Shown here piece after piece: positions 9,160 through 19,951 of a DNA stretch of 64,000 nucleotides; position 1 is the stretch's first letter; each line of letters begins with the position of its first letter. The notes below the pieces were generated by a model. The model was not told where the DNA came from, made no database searches, and saw only the letters and a list, made by a program, of their open reading frames with translations. The position numbers and the translations under genes are program-made. The stretch comes from Notospermus geniculatus (taxonomy: Eukaryota; Nemertea; Pilidiophora; Heteronemertea; Lineidae). The stretch covers positions 505,994 to 569,993 of the forward strand of contig NMRB01000027.1 in the NCBI GenBank assembly GCA_002633025.1. Reading direction: 5' to 3'.

Positions 9160-10775
9160 ACCCAGACAGCAAGCATCGGTGGGCCTCTAGAGGCTAATTC
9201 AGGGGCGGATCCAGGATTTGACGGAAGGGGGGGCGCAGATATCGGCGGCGGCGAAGCCGTCGCCGCACGCGCCGCAGGCGCGTCCTCAGCGGGGGGTCTG
9301 GGGGGCCTCCCCCAGAAAATTTTGAAATCTAGAAGCCCTGAAACGCGATTTCCCGGCATTTCGGAACGCAAACCTAGATCCCGTCGGTGCTTGGAAAACC
9401 ACCTTCTGAATGGCATAAGACCAGCGAAAATTGCAATTTAATATACTGACTGGGCCAAGGGATCAAGACGGTAGCCCACACGACAGCGAACAAACACTAC
9501 GTTCCAAAATTTGACATACATACTTTTAAAAGAAGCATCAACACAATTAACCCGAAGGTAACTGTGTTCAAAAGAAGCATCAAGACCCCGACTTAATACA
9601 GGGGCGGATCCCGGCGGATTTTCTCGAGGGGTGGGTTCTGAAGGTGGACTCGCACGTACGCGCCATCTGCTTGCGCTTCGATCACCGGCGCCGTTGGCAC
9701 CGATTTAGCGGGGGTCTGGGGGACGTTCCCCAGGAAATTTTTGAAAACTAGAAGCTCTGAGACGCGATTTCCCGGCATCTGAGATTGAGAAAGTCCGATG
9801 CCACGCCTCCTATTTTGAAGCAGGTGCACGCATACACAATGCACATGTTGTCCCAAGAAGGTGGAATAGAGTTTCTTCGAATCATCGACGGATGCAACGA
9901 TTGTAGGCCTATTACGATGATTACATCAGAGACATGGGCGGGCGCTACGCTACAAGCGAGATGTTTGATGTATAGGTCGCCGAGTGGGGTTCCAACCCCC
10001 AGACCCCCCCCCGTATGGCGCCCCTGCTAGTATAAATTGATTTAGAAATAAGGCGTGCATTAAAAACTGTCGAACAAACTTCAAGTAAGTTGCTGTTTTC
10101 GTTTCTCCGCCATGGTCAGCACACAGCCTTCGCATAGTCAGCTGATTATGTCACGGTACTCCGCACCCCTCTTTATCTGTTCTGAAGCGCGGCTTCAAGG
10201 GCAATCACTCGGGGATAGGGCACGGGATTGTGATGGGTACGCACGTGGGGGCTGTGTGCATATGGCGGGAAGCGGAGTGCGCGGCATTTGTAGTGTGCCA
10301 CGAAAAATCATGTTTGAAAAAATTATGGCCTGCCGAAAATAGGGGGGGCGCGCGCCCGGTGCGCCCCCCCCCTAAATCCGCGCCTGTAATTGGGGGCATG
10401 GGGGCAGCGGCAACCCCTCGTTAGCCGCTAGCGGGCCGCCAGTGGAGGTGGACAAGTGGCCCTCTAGTGGCAATCATCGGTGGGCCTCCAGAGGCTAATG
10501 GGGGGCATGGGAACAGCGGTAACCCCTCGTTGGCCACTAGCGGGCCGCCAGTGGAGGGGGGCAAGTGGCCCTCTAGTGGCAATGCATCGGTGGGCCTCCA
10601 GAGGCTAATGGGGGGCATGGGGGCAGCGGCAGCCCCCAATTTCCCCTGAAGGGCCACCGGTGGCAAAGACTGGTGGCCCTCTGATGGCAAATATTGGTGG
10701 GCCTCTGGTGGCAAACACCAGTGGTCCTCTGGTGGTAAATTTTGGTGGGCCTCTGGTGGCGAATGAGGGGCAACC
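9160..10775. repeat. GC-rich minisatellite (about 115-bp unit), split by a TIR element
   Basis: Units around GGTGGGCCTCCAGAGGCTAA, GGGGGCATGGG and AGCGGGCCGCCAGTGGAGG repeat from 10387 to about 10640. Shorter units of about 36 bp (GGTGGGCCTCTGGTGGCAAA) continue to about 10775. The first partial unit sits at 9163-9199, left of the element at 9200-10386, so the array was continuous before insertion. Confidence 0.85.
9200..10386. mobile_element. 1187-bp TIR DNA element inserted in a minisatellite, TAATT duplication
   Basis: The left end reads CAGGGGCGGATCCAGG and the right end, reversed, CAGGCGCGGATTTAGG. Both lead into G-runs and GCGCA. TAATT is present at 9195-9199 and 10387-10391, and the flanks reconstitute a normal minisatellite unit. 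A second copy of the left end starts at 9599, and both copies share GGGGTCTGGGGG, CCCCAG, AAATTTT and ACGCGATTTCCCGGCAT. The element is therefore nested or internally duplicated. No transposase was found, so it is non-autonomous and its superfamily is uncertain. Confidence 0.8.
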
Positions 10776-12850
10776 CCAATTAGATATTAATTAGGAAAAT
10801 ATATATTAAAACAATTAAATATACAAAAATAAATCCATAAGAATGTTGATTAATCATTTTCCCAAATCTCAGACACAATTTCAAGCTTTTTAATATTGTT
10901 CCTGCTGACTTGACAATACANTAAATGCTGTAAATGATCAGAATAAGTAGCTTGTTCGCGGAACTTTACAGGCATGGGATGTGATTAGGCTCTCACTTTC
11001 TCACACTTTTAACAATCAGAGGGCATCCTTTGTTCACGTGCTTCAGTTGACCAATCAGATAATTAGGTCGACGAAAAACGTTTCGTATACGTGCCCATGA
11101 AATACTTCAATTCCATTTGGCATATACGGGAACTACGATCCTCCGCCGAGAAAGAAGGTCGGAAGAATGGAGACAGGTGGCGCTGTGAGCAGTTTGGTCG
11201 GTGTCCTAGTGATGGGATGTGATGTGATGTCTAATAAATGTTATATCGAATATACGAATCGTCTTCCTTTCCTCAACACTCTGCTTCCCACGATGCTATT
11301 ACCCCTGTTTCTACTAGTACTGCTTGAGAGATATCGTTCTAGATTTCGTCCGATGTATATATGCTTAGGACTAGCTAGTAACCACGCTTCTAAACTGTCG
11401 TAGCCCAAACGCCGTAAATGAGCGCGTCTCACGTTAATCACACGTCCCATACTATAATGCCAGTAATATAATGCTATATGAGAGGCAATATATGTCTCTA
11501 GTAGCCGGACTATAGCTGACAGACTCGCTAGTGAAGATGTTATCACGTGAGTAAAAAACGAATATTCATATATGTACGATATATACGACGTATAGATATA
11601 TTTATTTCGTATTCACTATAAATATGTGTCATAAGTACGAGGTACAAAATGAGAGAGAGAGAGAGAGATACAACAGAGAGACTAAAGCACAAAAACGTAT
11701 ACATGTGCACAAGGCAATCTACGAGAATCACTACACTCCGCTATGACGGATAATTTGACAATCTAACCAATGCAATATAATGGTCTCAATCATTAGTAGA
11801 CGTGTGAAAAACCCGCCGGCGCTCAGTACATTCAATACAATTTTTTTTTAAAACCCACACACACACACCTACACCTACGCACATACTATAAAAAATACAC
11901 TATCCGGATGAATGCCGTCCGTTGTTTCACAACACTAGACCGTAAACTACACCATTTATATTAAATACCACCGGCCCGTGCAACTAACAAATGTTCCAAA
12001 TGTTCATTAATAGTGTGTGCCTCGTGTGTCACACGAGAGTGATGTTGCCGCCCCGAAGTTAGATGCCCGACCGATGGCCTCTCCCCGGCATAGGAATCGT
12101 GATTTTTTTTTAAAATTTTGTTGTATAACGTGCGTTATATGACGCCCCCTCCCCCCCAAAAAATCCCCCCCCCGCGAATTAGTCATGTAAATGCAATTAA
12201 AGGTTTTCCCGCGGTATAGTCATGATAGTGGGCATCCTAGGGTGTCAAAACTTAGGCGGACGTGATTATACCACCACCACCACTACCACCAAAAACATCT
12301 TTATCAGCGAAATCCTATAGGCACTGTCCATGTTGAAGAATACCGTCAAAAGTTAATCATCAATACGATTAATAATCGGGACATATATGTACTACAATAA
12401 GGTGTACCGTAGAGTCGGTTCTAAAGAAGAAAAAAAAACACCAACAACAACAACAAAAACGTCGAAATTTTGTGCCGAAAACGAGCGCCGCCTATGAGGA
12501 AACCAACAATTCGCCGTATTAACGTCTAGGATATACTATTCAAAACACCGTCAGGCGCGAATGACGCTCTCAAGAGCAACATGTGAGTCAAGAGCGTGGT
12601 AAAATGGACCTTAGCTACTACTTGGATTTTTTTGCGTGCATGATGGGGGGTGGGGTGGGGGTGGGGGGGATTGATGTTATAGAATCGACTCTGAGGCAAA
12701 CGAGATATACTTACACCATCACCAACGGCTTTGACTGCTAGTCCTGCTACGAATTTCACAAATAAAAAAAACGAGTTCTTTTGAACATGGCACTGTCTTC
12801 ATAGTCAGTCACATATTATAATATAGTCCCGCGTGTTCATTCGTATATGT
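10776..12850. other. Noncoding stretch with simple repeats
   Basis: Contains (GA)n at about 11650-11668, (CA)n and CTACAC runs at about 11850-11880, C-runs near 12145-12175, and CAACAA runs at 12440-12462. There is a single N at 10921. Overlapping 62- to 101-codon ORFs on both strands at 11167-11731 have no recognisable content. No gene is supported. Confidence 0.5.
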
Positions 12851-12858
12851 CGTCGTAT

Positions 12859-13874
12859 CTATGGAGTGCATATCGGACATAGGAGTGCTCCGACTAAGTT
12901 CTCGTGATCACCAACGAAATGTCGCTTCGTCGTTGTCGTTGACGACGTCCTCGTTGACGACGTCGTCGTCTCCGTCTCCGCTTCGATGTTCGCCTCGCTT
13001 CTACTGCTACAGCTATTACTGCTGCCGCTGCTGCCGCTGCTGCTGCTGCTGCTGCTGCTACCGTTGCTGCTGTCGCGCCCGCTATACGTACTTTCACTGC
13101 GGGTTCGAGTGGTCGTAAACTTAGCGTTGGTAGAGGTGTCATGATTGCCGCCGTCGATGTTGGCGCCGGTGGCGCCATTGACGGAAGTCGTACAACCTCC
13201 ACCAATGCCGGCATTATAGTTCCTGGGCAATGCTGCCTCGTCAGTTGTGGGTGGCATTTCTTCTGCGTGCACGACGTTTGCATCCGTCGACGTAGGCAAC
13301 AAAGAAGGCACGAGGTCGTCCACGTCGTCGGCGGGTTCATCGACGAACTGTATCCTGAAATCGAAGTCTTCCTCGTTCCACGGAGTGCACAAGGCGTGCA
13401 ATGTGTCCAAAGCCTCTAAACTTAAACTGATCATAGCGTGCCCCGGACATACGTAAGCGTGGATTTCATCACGCCAAGGAGTGCGTGTACAATGTTCGCG
13501 TAAATGAAATTCGATCCCGTCACTCTCGGTGATAGACGTCGCTTCTTGTTGAACCGCTGATGCCGTCTTCGTCACCATATGGAGGTACTTATACTCTCCT
13601 ATTTGCCAGCTGTACGCACGTTGCTTCACGTCGGAACATTCGACCGTTCTTCTCACTATCGCACGATCCGTCTCGTTTTTCGTAGATTTTAAAGTTGAGA
13701 GTTCGTTTCCGGTCAGTGCGAACGGGATGCGTTCTCCATCGTAATTCGAATAGAGTTCGTGCATTTCATTTCCGCCTAGAGCCAAACTCGTGTTTTGGCC
13801 TAACGGCATTAGCACTCTTGTAGACGACGTATCGTAAAATGAAGGTGGAATTGACGTATCGGAAGTACTAATAT

Positions 13875-13919
<45 letters not shown>

Positions 13920-14046
13920 TGGTAGAAGCAGTATTACATGTAGTAGCGCTCATCGACGACTCGGATGCTGCCGTATGCCACACGTCTAGTTGTTCTCCTC
14001 GATGATATTCCTGCTGCTGCTGCTGCTGCTCGTGGTAATCCATCAT
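12859..14046 (-). CDS. Unrecognised 395-aa protein with Gln, Thr and Ser homopolymer tracts
   Basis: A long open frame on the minus strand starts MMDYHEQQQQQQ and stops shortly after CPICTP. Residues about 40-57 are a run of threonines from a (GTA)n microsatellite. Residues about 310-350 are serine- and glycine-rich, then threonine-rich. Between them, residues 75-235 look globular, with features such as YSWQIGEYKYLHMV, GIEFHLREHC and CPGHAMISLSLEALDTL. I recognise no family. A promoter is plausible because a 93-bp inverted repeat with a TATA-like TTATAATCAATAAA segment starts about 17 bp upstream. The ORF lies on the same strand as, and about 1 kb downstream of, the capsid-like gene, so it may belong to the same virus-derived unit. 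An alternative reading is a host gene exon with expanded codon repeats. Confidence 0.5.
13874..13925. repeat. (AGT)n microsatellite coding for the Thr tract
   Basis: About 14 near-perfect AGT triplets, continuing into GGTAGTGGTAG. They are in frame with the minus-strand 395-aa ORF, where they read as ACT/ACC threonine codons. Confidence 0.9.
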
Positions 14047-14062
14047 TTCGTACTGCTGTTCT

Positions 14063-14318
14063 TAGTCCGGCAGCAGATGGATTGAACCGTGCAATGTGGT
14101 CTATAGAAGATTTTTTTATTGATTATAAGAGAGTTTAATATGTAGTTTTAGAATACGTTGCCATGGAAACCGAAATAACTGAGATTGCCCAAGGATGCCA
14201 ATGTGGCATCAGGCGGATTCTAAAACTACATATTAAACTCTCTTATATTCAATAAAAAAATCTTCTATAGACCACATTGCACGGTTCAGCCAAAAAACGG
14301 GGTTTCGCTGCCGGACTA
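14063..14318. repeat. Inverted repeat, arms 14063-14155 and 14217-14318
   Basis: The arms match over about 90 bp with one indel of about 14 bases, around a 60-bp centre. Each arm carries, outward, CTCTTATA(A/T)TCAATAAAA, then CTATAGACCACATTGCACGG, then TGCCGGACTA. Reading outward, both arms end next to an ATG-ATG (14046 on minus, about 14330 on plus). This could be a duplicated, bidirectional promoter or a transposon fold-back. Confidence 0.85.
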
Positions 14319-15009
14319 TCTCCGCCAACCATGATGCTATGTATCTTTACTTGTGTAATCGTCCTGTTTTCTTCTTATAAGTGTACGTATAGTTCAGTTT
14401 CAGCGGACTATCAACTCGTACGCCGATGATGATGGTGAAGTATGCCCTGTTAGCTGGGTCGGCGGGGCTATCACGTGGATAATTGCCCCGTTTTTCAACG
14501 CTTACCACCCCCCATGTTTTCTATCGGTTGTTAATACGCACTCGCTCATAAATGACAACTACGCGAGTTTTTACGCACATTTGTACATTTTCAACAAAAC
14601 GCTTCCCTCATATTTCGTTTGATGGGATTAGTTACAACTATCAACTCATCGTATTTGAAATCTCCAAGCGCCTATGCATTAACATTGTTATTAGTTCGGG
14701 CGTTTGCCGTATTATCCGATAGTCGGCGCAGCCGATACGAATTGTCCTTTCACCGCCCGCAAATAATATACAATATAATAATAGAATGAACAAGGACAAT
14801 ATGGTAGTTAGCGAGGAGGGTGGGCTGGATGAAATCTTGACACCATTATCTAATAAAGGACGTTATTGTGTTCACTCGCAAACTGTTTCCCACACAATTG
14901 TCTTCGGGTCAACATATAGATATACTGCACACTTCGAATGTTAAGAATGCTGCCGCGAAAGTGTCCTTATAATGTGCTTGTTTCAACTTGTATATTTTTG
15001 TATACCTTT
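14319..15009. other. Noncoding stretch between palindrome and capsid-like gene
   Basis: Intermediate GC, no long ORF. A 32-codon ORF beginning ATGATGCTATG near 14330 follows the right arm of the palindrome. No other structure was found. Confidence 0.45.
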
Positions 15010-15399
15010 TTATTGACGAGCGGATAAGTTCGCCACTGGTGGACGCAACCTTTTGAAATGAAGCGTTAATAGGACTTTGCCGAAATGAAAATAGACATCT
15101 CGTCCAGTGTCGTCCACAATTTTGATTTCAATCGATTGGAAAAAATTACTGGACAAAGGCCGATAGCGAATTCTGTTGAAAGATTTCGACAAGTATTTAC
15201 CGCGTTGGTCGGGATCAACAGCCACCGTACGCAATATAGGGACGAACGCGTCTCCTACGAGGCTTTCAGCGCAAAGATTCGAATAAATGAACAGATTGTT
15301 GCGCGTTGCTAATAAATCGGGTTGTTTTTCAGCCACAACGCGAAAAAAAAGCGTCTTGTCGTCGTCGCCGCTTTCACTTTAGTAGCACCAACACTAACA

Positions 15400-15530
15400 T
15401 CATCATCATCATCATCATCATCGCCATCCTCGCTTATACGATCGGAAACTCGACGTTTTTTACGGCGAGGTGTAGGCGGAGGCGCTACAACAGCCATATC
15501 TTCATCATCATCATCATCATCATCATCGAG
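15400..15530. repeat. (CAT)n tracts coding for Asp runs
   Basis: Two CATCATCAT tracts (about 15398-15421 and 15500-15526) read on the minus strand as consecutive GAT aspartate codons. They flank a proline- and arginine-rich segment in the middle of the capsid-like gene. Confidence 0.85.
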
Positions 15531-15984
15531 GGCGCTAGCCTCGCTTGACCTACTATCAAAATCGCCCTCTCGAAAAGGACGCGACGACGGCGGGTCGGCG
15601 GTGGGCAAATCGTCGCTTTTTTTACCCGCGCGAGGTTCGCGCTTCGTTTGCGCAGTCGACTCTACAAGTTTACGTCGTGACACATAAAAGGGTTTTCCAT
15701 TCGTATGAAAATATTTCTGTCTTTCGAAACCGAGTAATTCACTCACGCGCTCTTCGAGTAAAATGGCTTCACCCGCGGCTAGTTTTATCCAAACATGACC
15801 GCTATCGGCGAGGCGAAAACTGCCATTTTTCCAAGCGGGGGGTCGGATTTCGTTCAAGTAATCCAGCAATTCGTTCAAAGAATTAATCGTCATGGTTTGT
15901 TCTTTACGGGGTCTGTTCGCGTTCAAACACGCTTTCACTATCCGCGCTGGTATGTGCGGCTGATCCAAATCGGCAAACGCGACT

Positions 15985-17015
15985 AAGACCAACTATGCGA
16001 GTAGCTTATTTCGCATAGACCGACCCGATACGCCGAATCGCTCGGGATTCGCGTGAAGTCTAACGGGCGTGCTAGTCCGATTTTAAAGTGATGCGCCATA
16101 TTTCGTTTTTCTCCAGGACTCGATTTCGTATTCGAAGGTAATACGACATAGAAATCATCCGGGTAGAGATCACCCGAGTTAGGCCATGGTTATTATATTC
16201 TTTGGTTTACGGGCACAAAGTTTCTGAGCCCAGGTACGGAGGACGGAATAAAAATTAAAAAAAAATTAGGTTCAGTTCACTTTTTTCATTTTCAGCTTTA
16301 GAATGACAAGTTGGACAAATCGGAGGAAATAAAAAACCAAATAAATTCTTTATAAATGCCTCTTTTCTGCTTCTTACCGTCCTTGTTGCTGGGAAATAGT
16401 GTTGGTTTTATTTATTTTTAGCTGTCCTGACTGCTAATCCAAGTTCGGCGAGAATAAAAATGACTCCATTTATTCGTTTTTTTCTTAGAAGACTTCATTT
16501 GAACTTCGGAGGCAATAAAAGAAACTGATTTTCCCAATTTTATTTTTTTTTCGGAATGGCATTTTGCCACGTCGGCGGGCCCGTAAACCAAAGAATTAAA
16601 AAAGTGTGGCCTTATCGGTAGTCGCCATCGTAGCGCGCGAGTCAAACTTTTGTAGGAAAACAAAAAACACTCGGTCGATTTAACCTTAAAACCGCCAAAT
16701 TGTCAATGTTTATATTAAGACCAACTATGCGAGTAGCTTATTTCGCATAGACCGACCCGATACGCCGAATCGCTCGGGATTCGCGTGAAGTCTAACGGGC
16801 GTGCTAGTCTGATTTTAAAGTGATGCGCCATATTTCGTTTTTCTCCAGGACTCGATTTCGTATTCGAAGGTAATACGACATAGAAATCATCCGGGTAGAG
16901 ATCACCCGAGTTATCGGTAGTCGCCATCGTAGCGCGCGAGTCAAACTTTTGTAGGAAAACAAAAAACACTCGGTCGATTTAACCTTAAAACCGCCAAATT
17001 GTCAATGTTTATATT
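15985..17015. repeat. 299-bp tandem duplication at the start of the capsid-like gene
   Basis: Unit 16717-17015 is repeated at 15985-16716, where the repeat is split into 15985-16181 and 16612-16716 by a MITE. After removing the MITE and one TTA target copy, both units are 299 bp and differ at a single visible base (TGCTAGTCCG versus TGCTAGTCTG). The unit includes upstream sequence and roughly the first 65 codons of the gene. Confidence 0.93.
16182..16611. mobile_element. 430-bp PIF/Harbinger-like MITE with TTA duplication
   Basis: The left terminus GGCCATGG and the right terminus GGCCACAC (reversed) both lead into ATTCTTTGGTTTACGGGC, giving a TIR of about 33 bp. TTA occurs at 16179-16181 and 16612-16614. 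The uninterrupted site is preserved in the second tandem unit around 16911-16914 (GAGTTATCGG), so insertion and target duplication can be read directly. The TWA duplication fits PIF/Harbinger. The interior is A/T-rich with no transposase. Confidence 0.9.
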
Positions 17016-17595
17016 CAACCGACTGATCTATCACATGGCCTATTCACACGATTCGCCACAGTTGACATTGTCCTGTATTTGGGGTAACTTCCAACGCATA
17101 TAATTATAATCGCTTTCGTCGAGAAAAGAAAAAAACTACATGACACCGTCGCCCGGTCAGCTATAGACTAAGTAAGCGTCTGAATAGCGTCTCGTTCAAG
17201 TTCTCTCTCTCCGTCTCTCTCTCTCTCTCTCTCTCAGTCAATGGATAGCAATGATAGCGAATTGAACGAGTGCACTGAGAGGCCGATTGTCGGAGGCCGA
17301 CCTGACAGAGAGGCAGAGAGAGATGTGAAAAACTATTGCGAATTGTTAAAGCCCTACTAGTTCACGAATCAATCTATACCTAGGCCCGCACGATTTTCCA
17401 ACAGCCACCAGCTTGTACTAGGTATAGTGTATAGGTTTCATCACTTTGCTTTTTTTTCTCCATTTTCATTTTTCATTTCAAGCAATGAGCGGGGTACTAT
17501 GTCTGCGACTCAAAAAAAAAAAATCTTAAACTGCGCCGTTTAACCTATAGGCTAAAGTCAGTATTAAGCGACTTCCGAAAAGGTTCCGGGCTCGA
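17016..17595. other. Upstream region of the capsid-like gene with (CT)n
   Basis: Noncoding. A CT-rich tract (about 17199-17237, TCTCTCTCTCTCTC) is followed by GA-rich sequence. An AATTATAATCGC segment near 17102 could serve a minus-strand promoter, but that is weak. Confidence 0.45.
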
Positions 17596-18301
17596 TTATT
17601 CTTCAGCGCATTTTGCGTCAGAAATCGAGTTCGTTGTTGTCGGTCTGGTACGAAACGAACTAAAATTGAGGCGAAGGCTCGCTAAACGGCGAGTTTGGCT
17701 AGGATTTCTCGTTTTCCTCCGCCAAAAAAGTGATGTCGATAATGTGGAGCCATAACTATTACCGCCAATAAACACGTTGAGCCGAGTTGATGGCCTCGGG
17801 CGATATTCTAGCCGCGCATTATCAGCGCCGCCGCCCGGATACGAAAATGCTCCTTGTAAGCTCTGCGGTTTTGCGCTCTCCGTCTCCCCACCGCCAGTAA
17901 TAGCCGGGCGAAAACTTGACGATGCCGACATCGCCTTCGTCATAATAATTCACTTTAGACATATGCGCCTGTCTAGCATCTCGTGGCAATTGTACGCAAT
18001 TTTTCACTCGTACAGCAATTGGCACGATTCTCACGACCAAAAGGCAGGTTTCATCCAAAATCGCGCTTTCCATCCACCTGCTCGCACGAACAAGCCAAAA
18101 CCCGCATTTCGAGCGAACTATTGTGCCAGACACGAGATGCGACAAGAACCAATTTTGTCTTAATGTCCACGCGATGAAGCATGCCCCACCTGCTGCAGCA
18201 GCAGCATCAAACATAAAAATTCGTTGCTCGGACACAAACAGCCACAGACGCGACTGTGAACGGGCAGAATCGCCTTCGTCATGATGAATGTCGAACTTCA
18301 T
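17596..18301 (-). CDS. Two overlapping unrecognised minus-strand ORFs (159 and 115 aa)
   Basis: The frame at 17822-18301 begins MKFDIHHDEGDSARS and has a hydrophobic segment (FDAAAAAGGACFIAW). Later it contains an internal MSKVNYYDEGDVG that echoes its own start. The overlapping frame 17596-17943 starts MTKAMSASSSF and carries GGGADNARLEYRP and GGNSYGSTLSTSLFWRRK. The two share about 120 bp. They lie directly upstream of the capsid-like gene on the same strand, where Polinton-type elements often have small structural genes. I cannot assign either, and both could be chance ORFs in GC-rich sequence or one frameshifted gene. Confidence 0.3.
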
Positions 18302-18962
18302 ACACTAGAAAGACAACTAAAACAAAAACTTCGCAACCAGAAAGACAACTGAAAGAAAAAAGGCCACCGCCAGTTGTTCCATATATGTACTACAAGACAG
18401 GATATAAAATGGTAAGTTGATACGACTTATACTACCACGATTTGTCGATATTTTTGTTCGTCTAGCGAGTATTTATTTTTACTTGGCTAGCTAGTCTAAC
18501 CCCCACCACCAGCGCACGAGTTGTAATAATCTATACTGAGTGTATATTAATGGCAAATTTATGCAGTCCCCCAACCAAAACGAGGCTAACATGTATTTCG
18601 CGCGCTAGCATTTTTTCATAACGGGTGAGCAATATTGTCATTGGACGAGCCGACCGTCCACGATTTCTTTTGCATTTAAACTAAATATTCAGGCGACAAA
18701 AGTTTTCCCGCCGACGTTTCTGCATCTTTCGACCAATCGCGTCTCACTAAATAGGCAACAGCATCGATTATTGACAAAAAAACTGCTTGCGCTTCGAGCC
18801 ACGCTCAGAAGTGCGTGTGTGCTCAGTTGAATATCATGGCAAGCGATGTATTCCTCGTTTTTTGCTTTGGTGGTTGTGCGAGTGAGAGACATTTCATTTT
18901 CTACTATATACATACATTCATTGGACAATAGCAGTAGTGAGACTTATAGAACGAGCGTAAAT

Positions 18963-19463
18963 ATGGCCAAGGCGCCGGCTAGAAATGCTCAGTGTAAGTA
19001 TACTGTTATAGTAGATTGTAGCAGTGTAAGGGGTTGACGGTTCAATTTGATGCCTGAAAGAAACACAAACACTAAACGTTCATTTCTCGCTTTTCTTTTC
19101 CAGATCACGAGTGCGTGTTTCGCCCATTGTTGAGCAGCAGCCGCTTCGTCCTCGACACCGACTTGGCCGGCACCGAAAGAAAGCTTAAGGTGAGTTCATT
19201 CACGTGGAAAACGGTTGGCCCGGGAAACACGGGGAATCTTCATGAATCTTCCCGTACGACATGTACACTACCCGTACACATAAATAGGCCTATGTGCGAG
19301 CGTGTGTTCGCTTCAGATACCACCATTATACATGTATAATAATCTTGGTCAACGGTCTTCTTGTCTTGTGTAGTCTTGTGCGGACGAATCGGGTTCGTCT
19401 GGTGGCTCAGCTTCGCTCCAGGCACGCGCGGTAGGCGCAAAACGTATAAACTACTTATACTAG
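18963..19463 (+). CDS. Small spliced gene, three exons (18963-18993, 19104-19189, 19374-19463)
   Basis: Exon 1 starts MAKAPARNAQ and ends at CAGT before GTAAGTAT (31 bases, phase 1). Exon 2 follows TTTTCTTTTCCAG and completes the split codon. It reads HECVFRPLL, SSSRFVLDTDLAG and RKLK, and ends AAG before GTGAGT (phase 0). Exon 3 follows TTGTGTAG and stays open to TAG at 19461, giving 68 residues in all. A TATA-like CTATATACATA lies 60-70 bp upstream of the ATG. The splice signals are good and phases agree, but the protein is not recognised. An alternative third exon starts after TTGCAG at 20213, also in phase 0, and would add about 55 residues. That version may be the main form. Confidence 0.5.
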
Positions 19464-19951
19464 TGTAAATGTGTCTAAGATTAATAACACAAGCGTCCCG
19501 CCTTCGCCCCGGCGCTTCTAGGAGGGAGACGGGTGCCCCCCGTTCCCTTTTTCTTCTTTAATTCGAGTCTGGTTCAGTCGAACCAGCTCATATCAGCCAG
19601 CTCATATCATGCACAACTCGCTATATGGAAGTAGTGAGAACTCACTTTGCGGCCGGAGGTGGTAAGTTCCACAGCAACGCCTTGAAATTTTCATCTACCT
19701 TGCCAGCTAGAGAAAACTTTCGTTTTGTTTACAAGATCGTTAATATTCAGGGGCAGTTCGCGTCGAGTCCTGAAGTACATTTGTTTCAACGATGATCATA
19801 TTATCGGGAGAACGTGCCCTTTTCCTCTTTCTGAAGGTAGACCGCCGAGCGGAGCGTTAATGCCTCGAAAAAAAAATACCAGTGCCTTTGTTCTTTGCAT
19901 TCCGGCCCACTGTTCGAGAGGGTGCATCGTTTCTTGTATGTTGTTCATTAA

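Larger units (their letters stand above)
15010..16927 (-). pseudogene. Polinton/Maverick-type minor capsid protein gene, disrupted
   Basis: Three minus-strand pieces together match the minor capsid (penton-like) protein of Polinton/Maverick and adintovirus-like elements. The N-terminus (16717-16927) has MATTDNSG, then FYVVLPSN and VGLCEISYSHSW. The middle (15309-15992) has an LADSGHVWIKL stretch and SELLGFE. The C-terminus (15010-15340) has LFIYSNL, VGDAFVPILRTV, IEIKIVDDTGRD and GKVLLTLHFKR. These signatures are from memory of the family. A 120-residue acidic/basic low-complexity insert with two Asp runs separates middle and C-terminus. The gene is broken in several ways. The first about 300 bp are duplicated, and the copy joined to the body carries a 430-bp MITE within its first codons. 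Near 15990 the frames do not meet, and a further shift lies at a run of eight T near 15342-15349. No product is expected from this copy. The last two breaks could be sequencing error. Confidence 0.72.

Noticed and set aside
10340-10640. CpG island or promoter
   Set aside because: High GC is due to the minisatellite and the TIR element end; no start-site features or exon follow.
12861-13456. Cysteine- and arginine-rich ORFs on + and alanine-rich ORF on -
   Set aside because: They are frame shadows of the triplet repeats in the 395-aa ORF.
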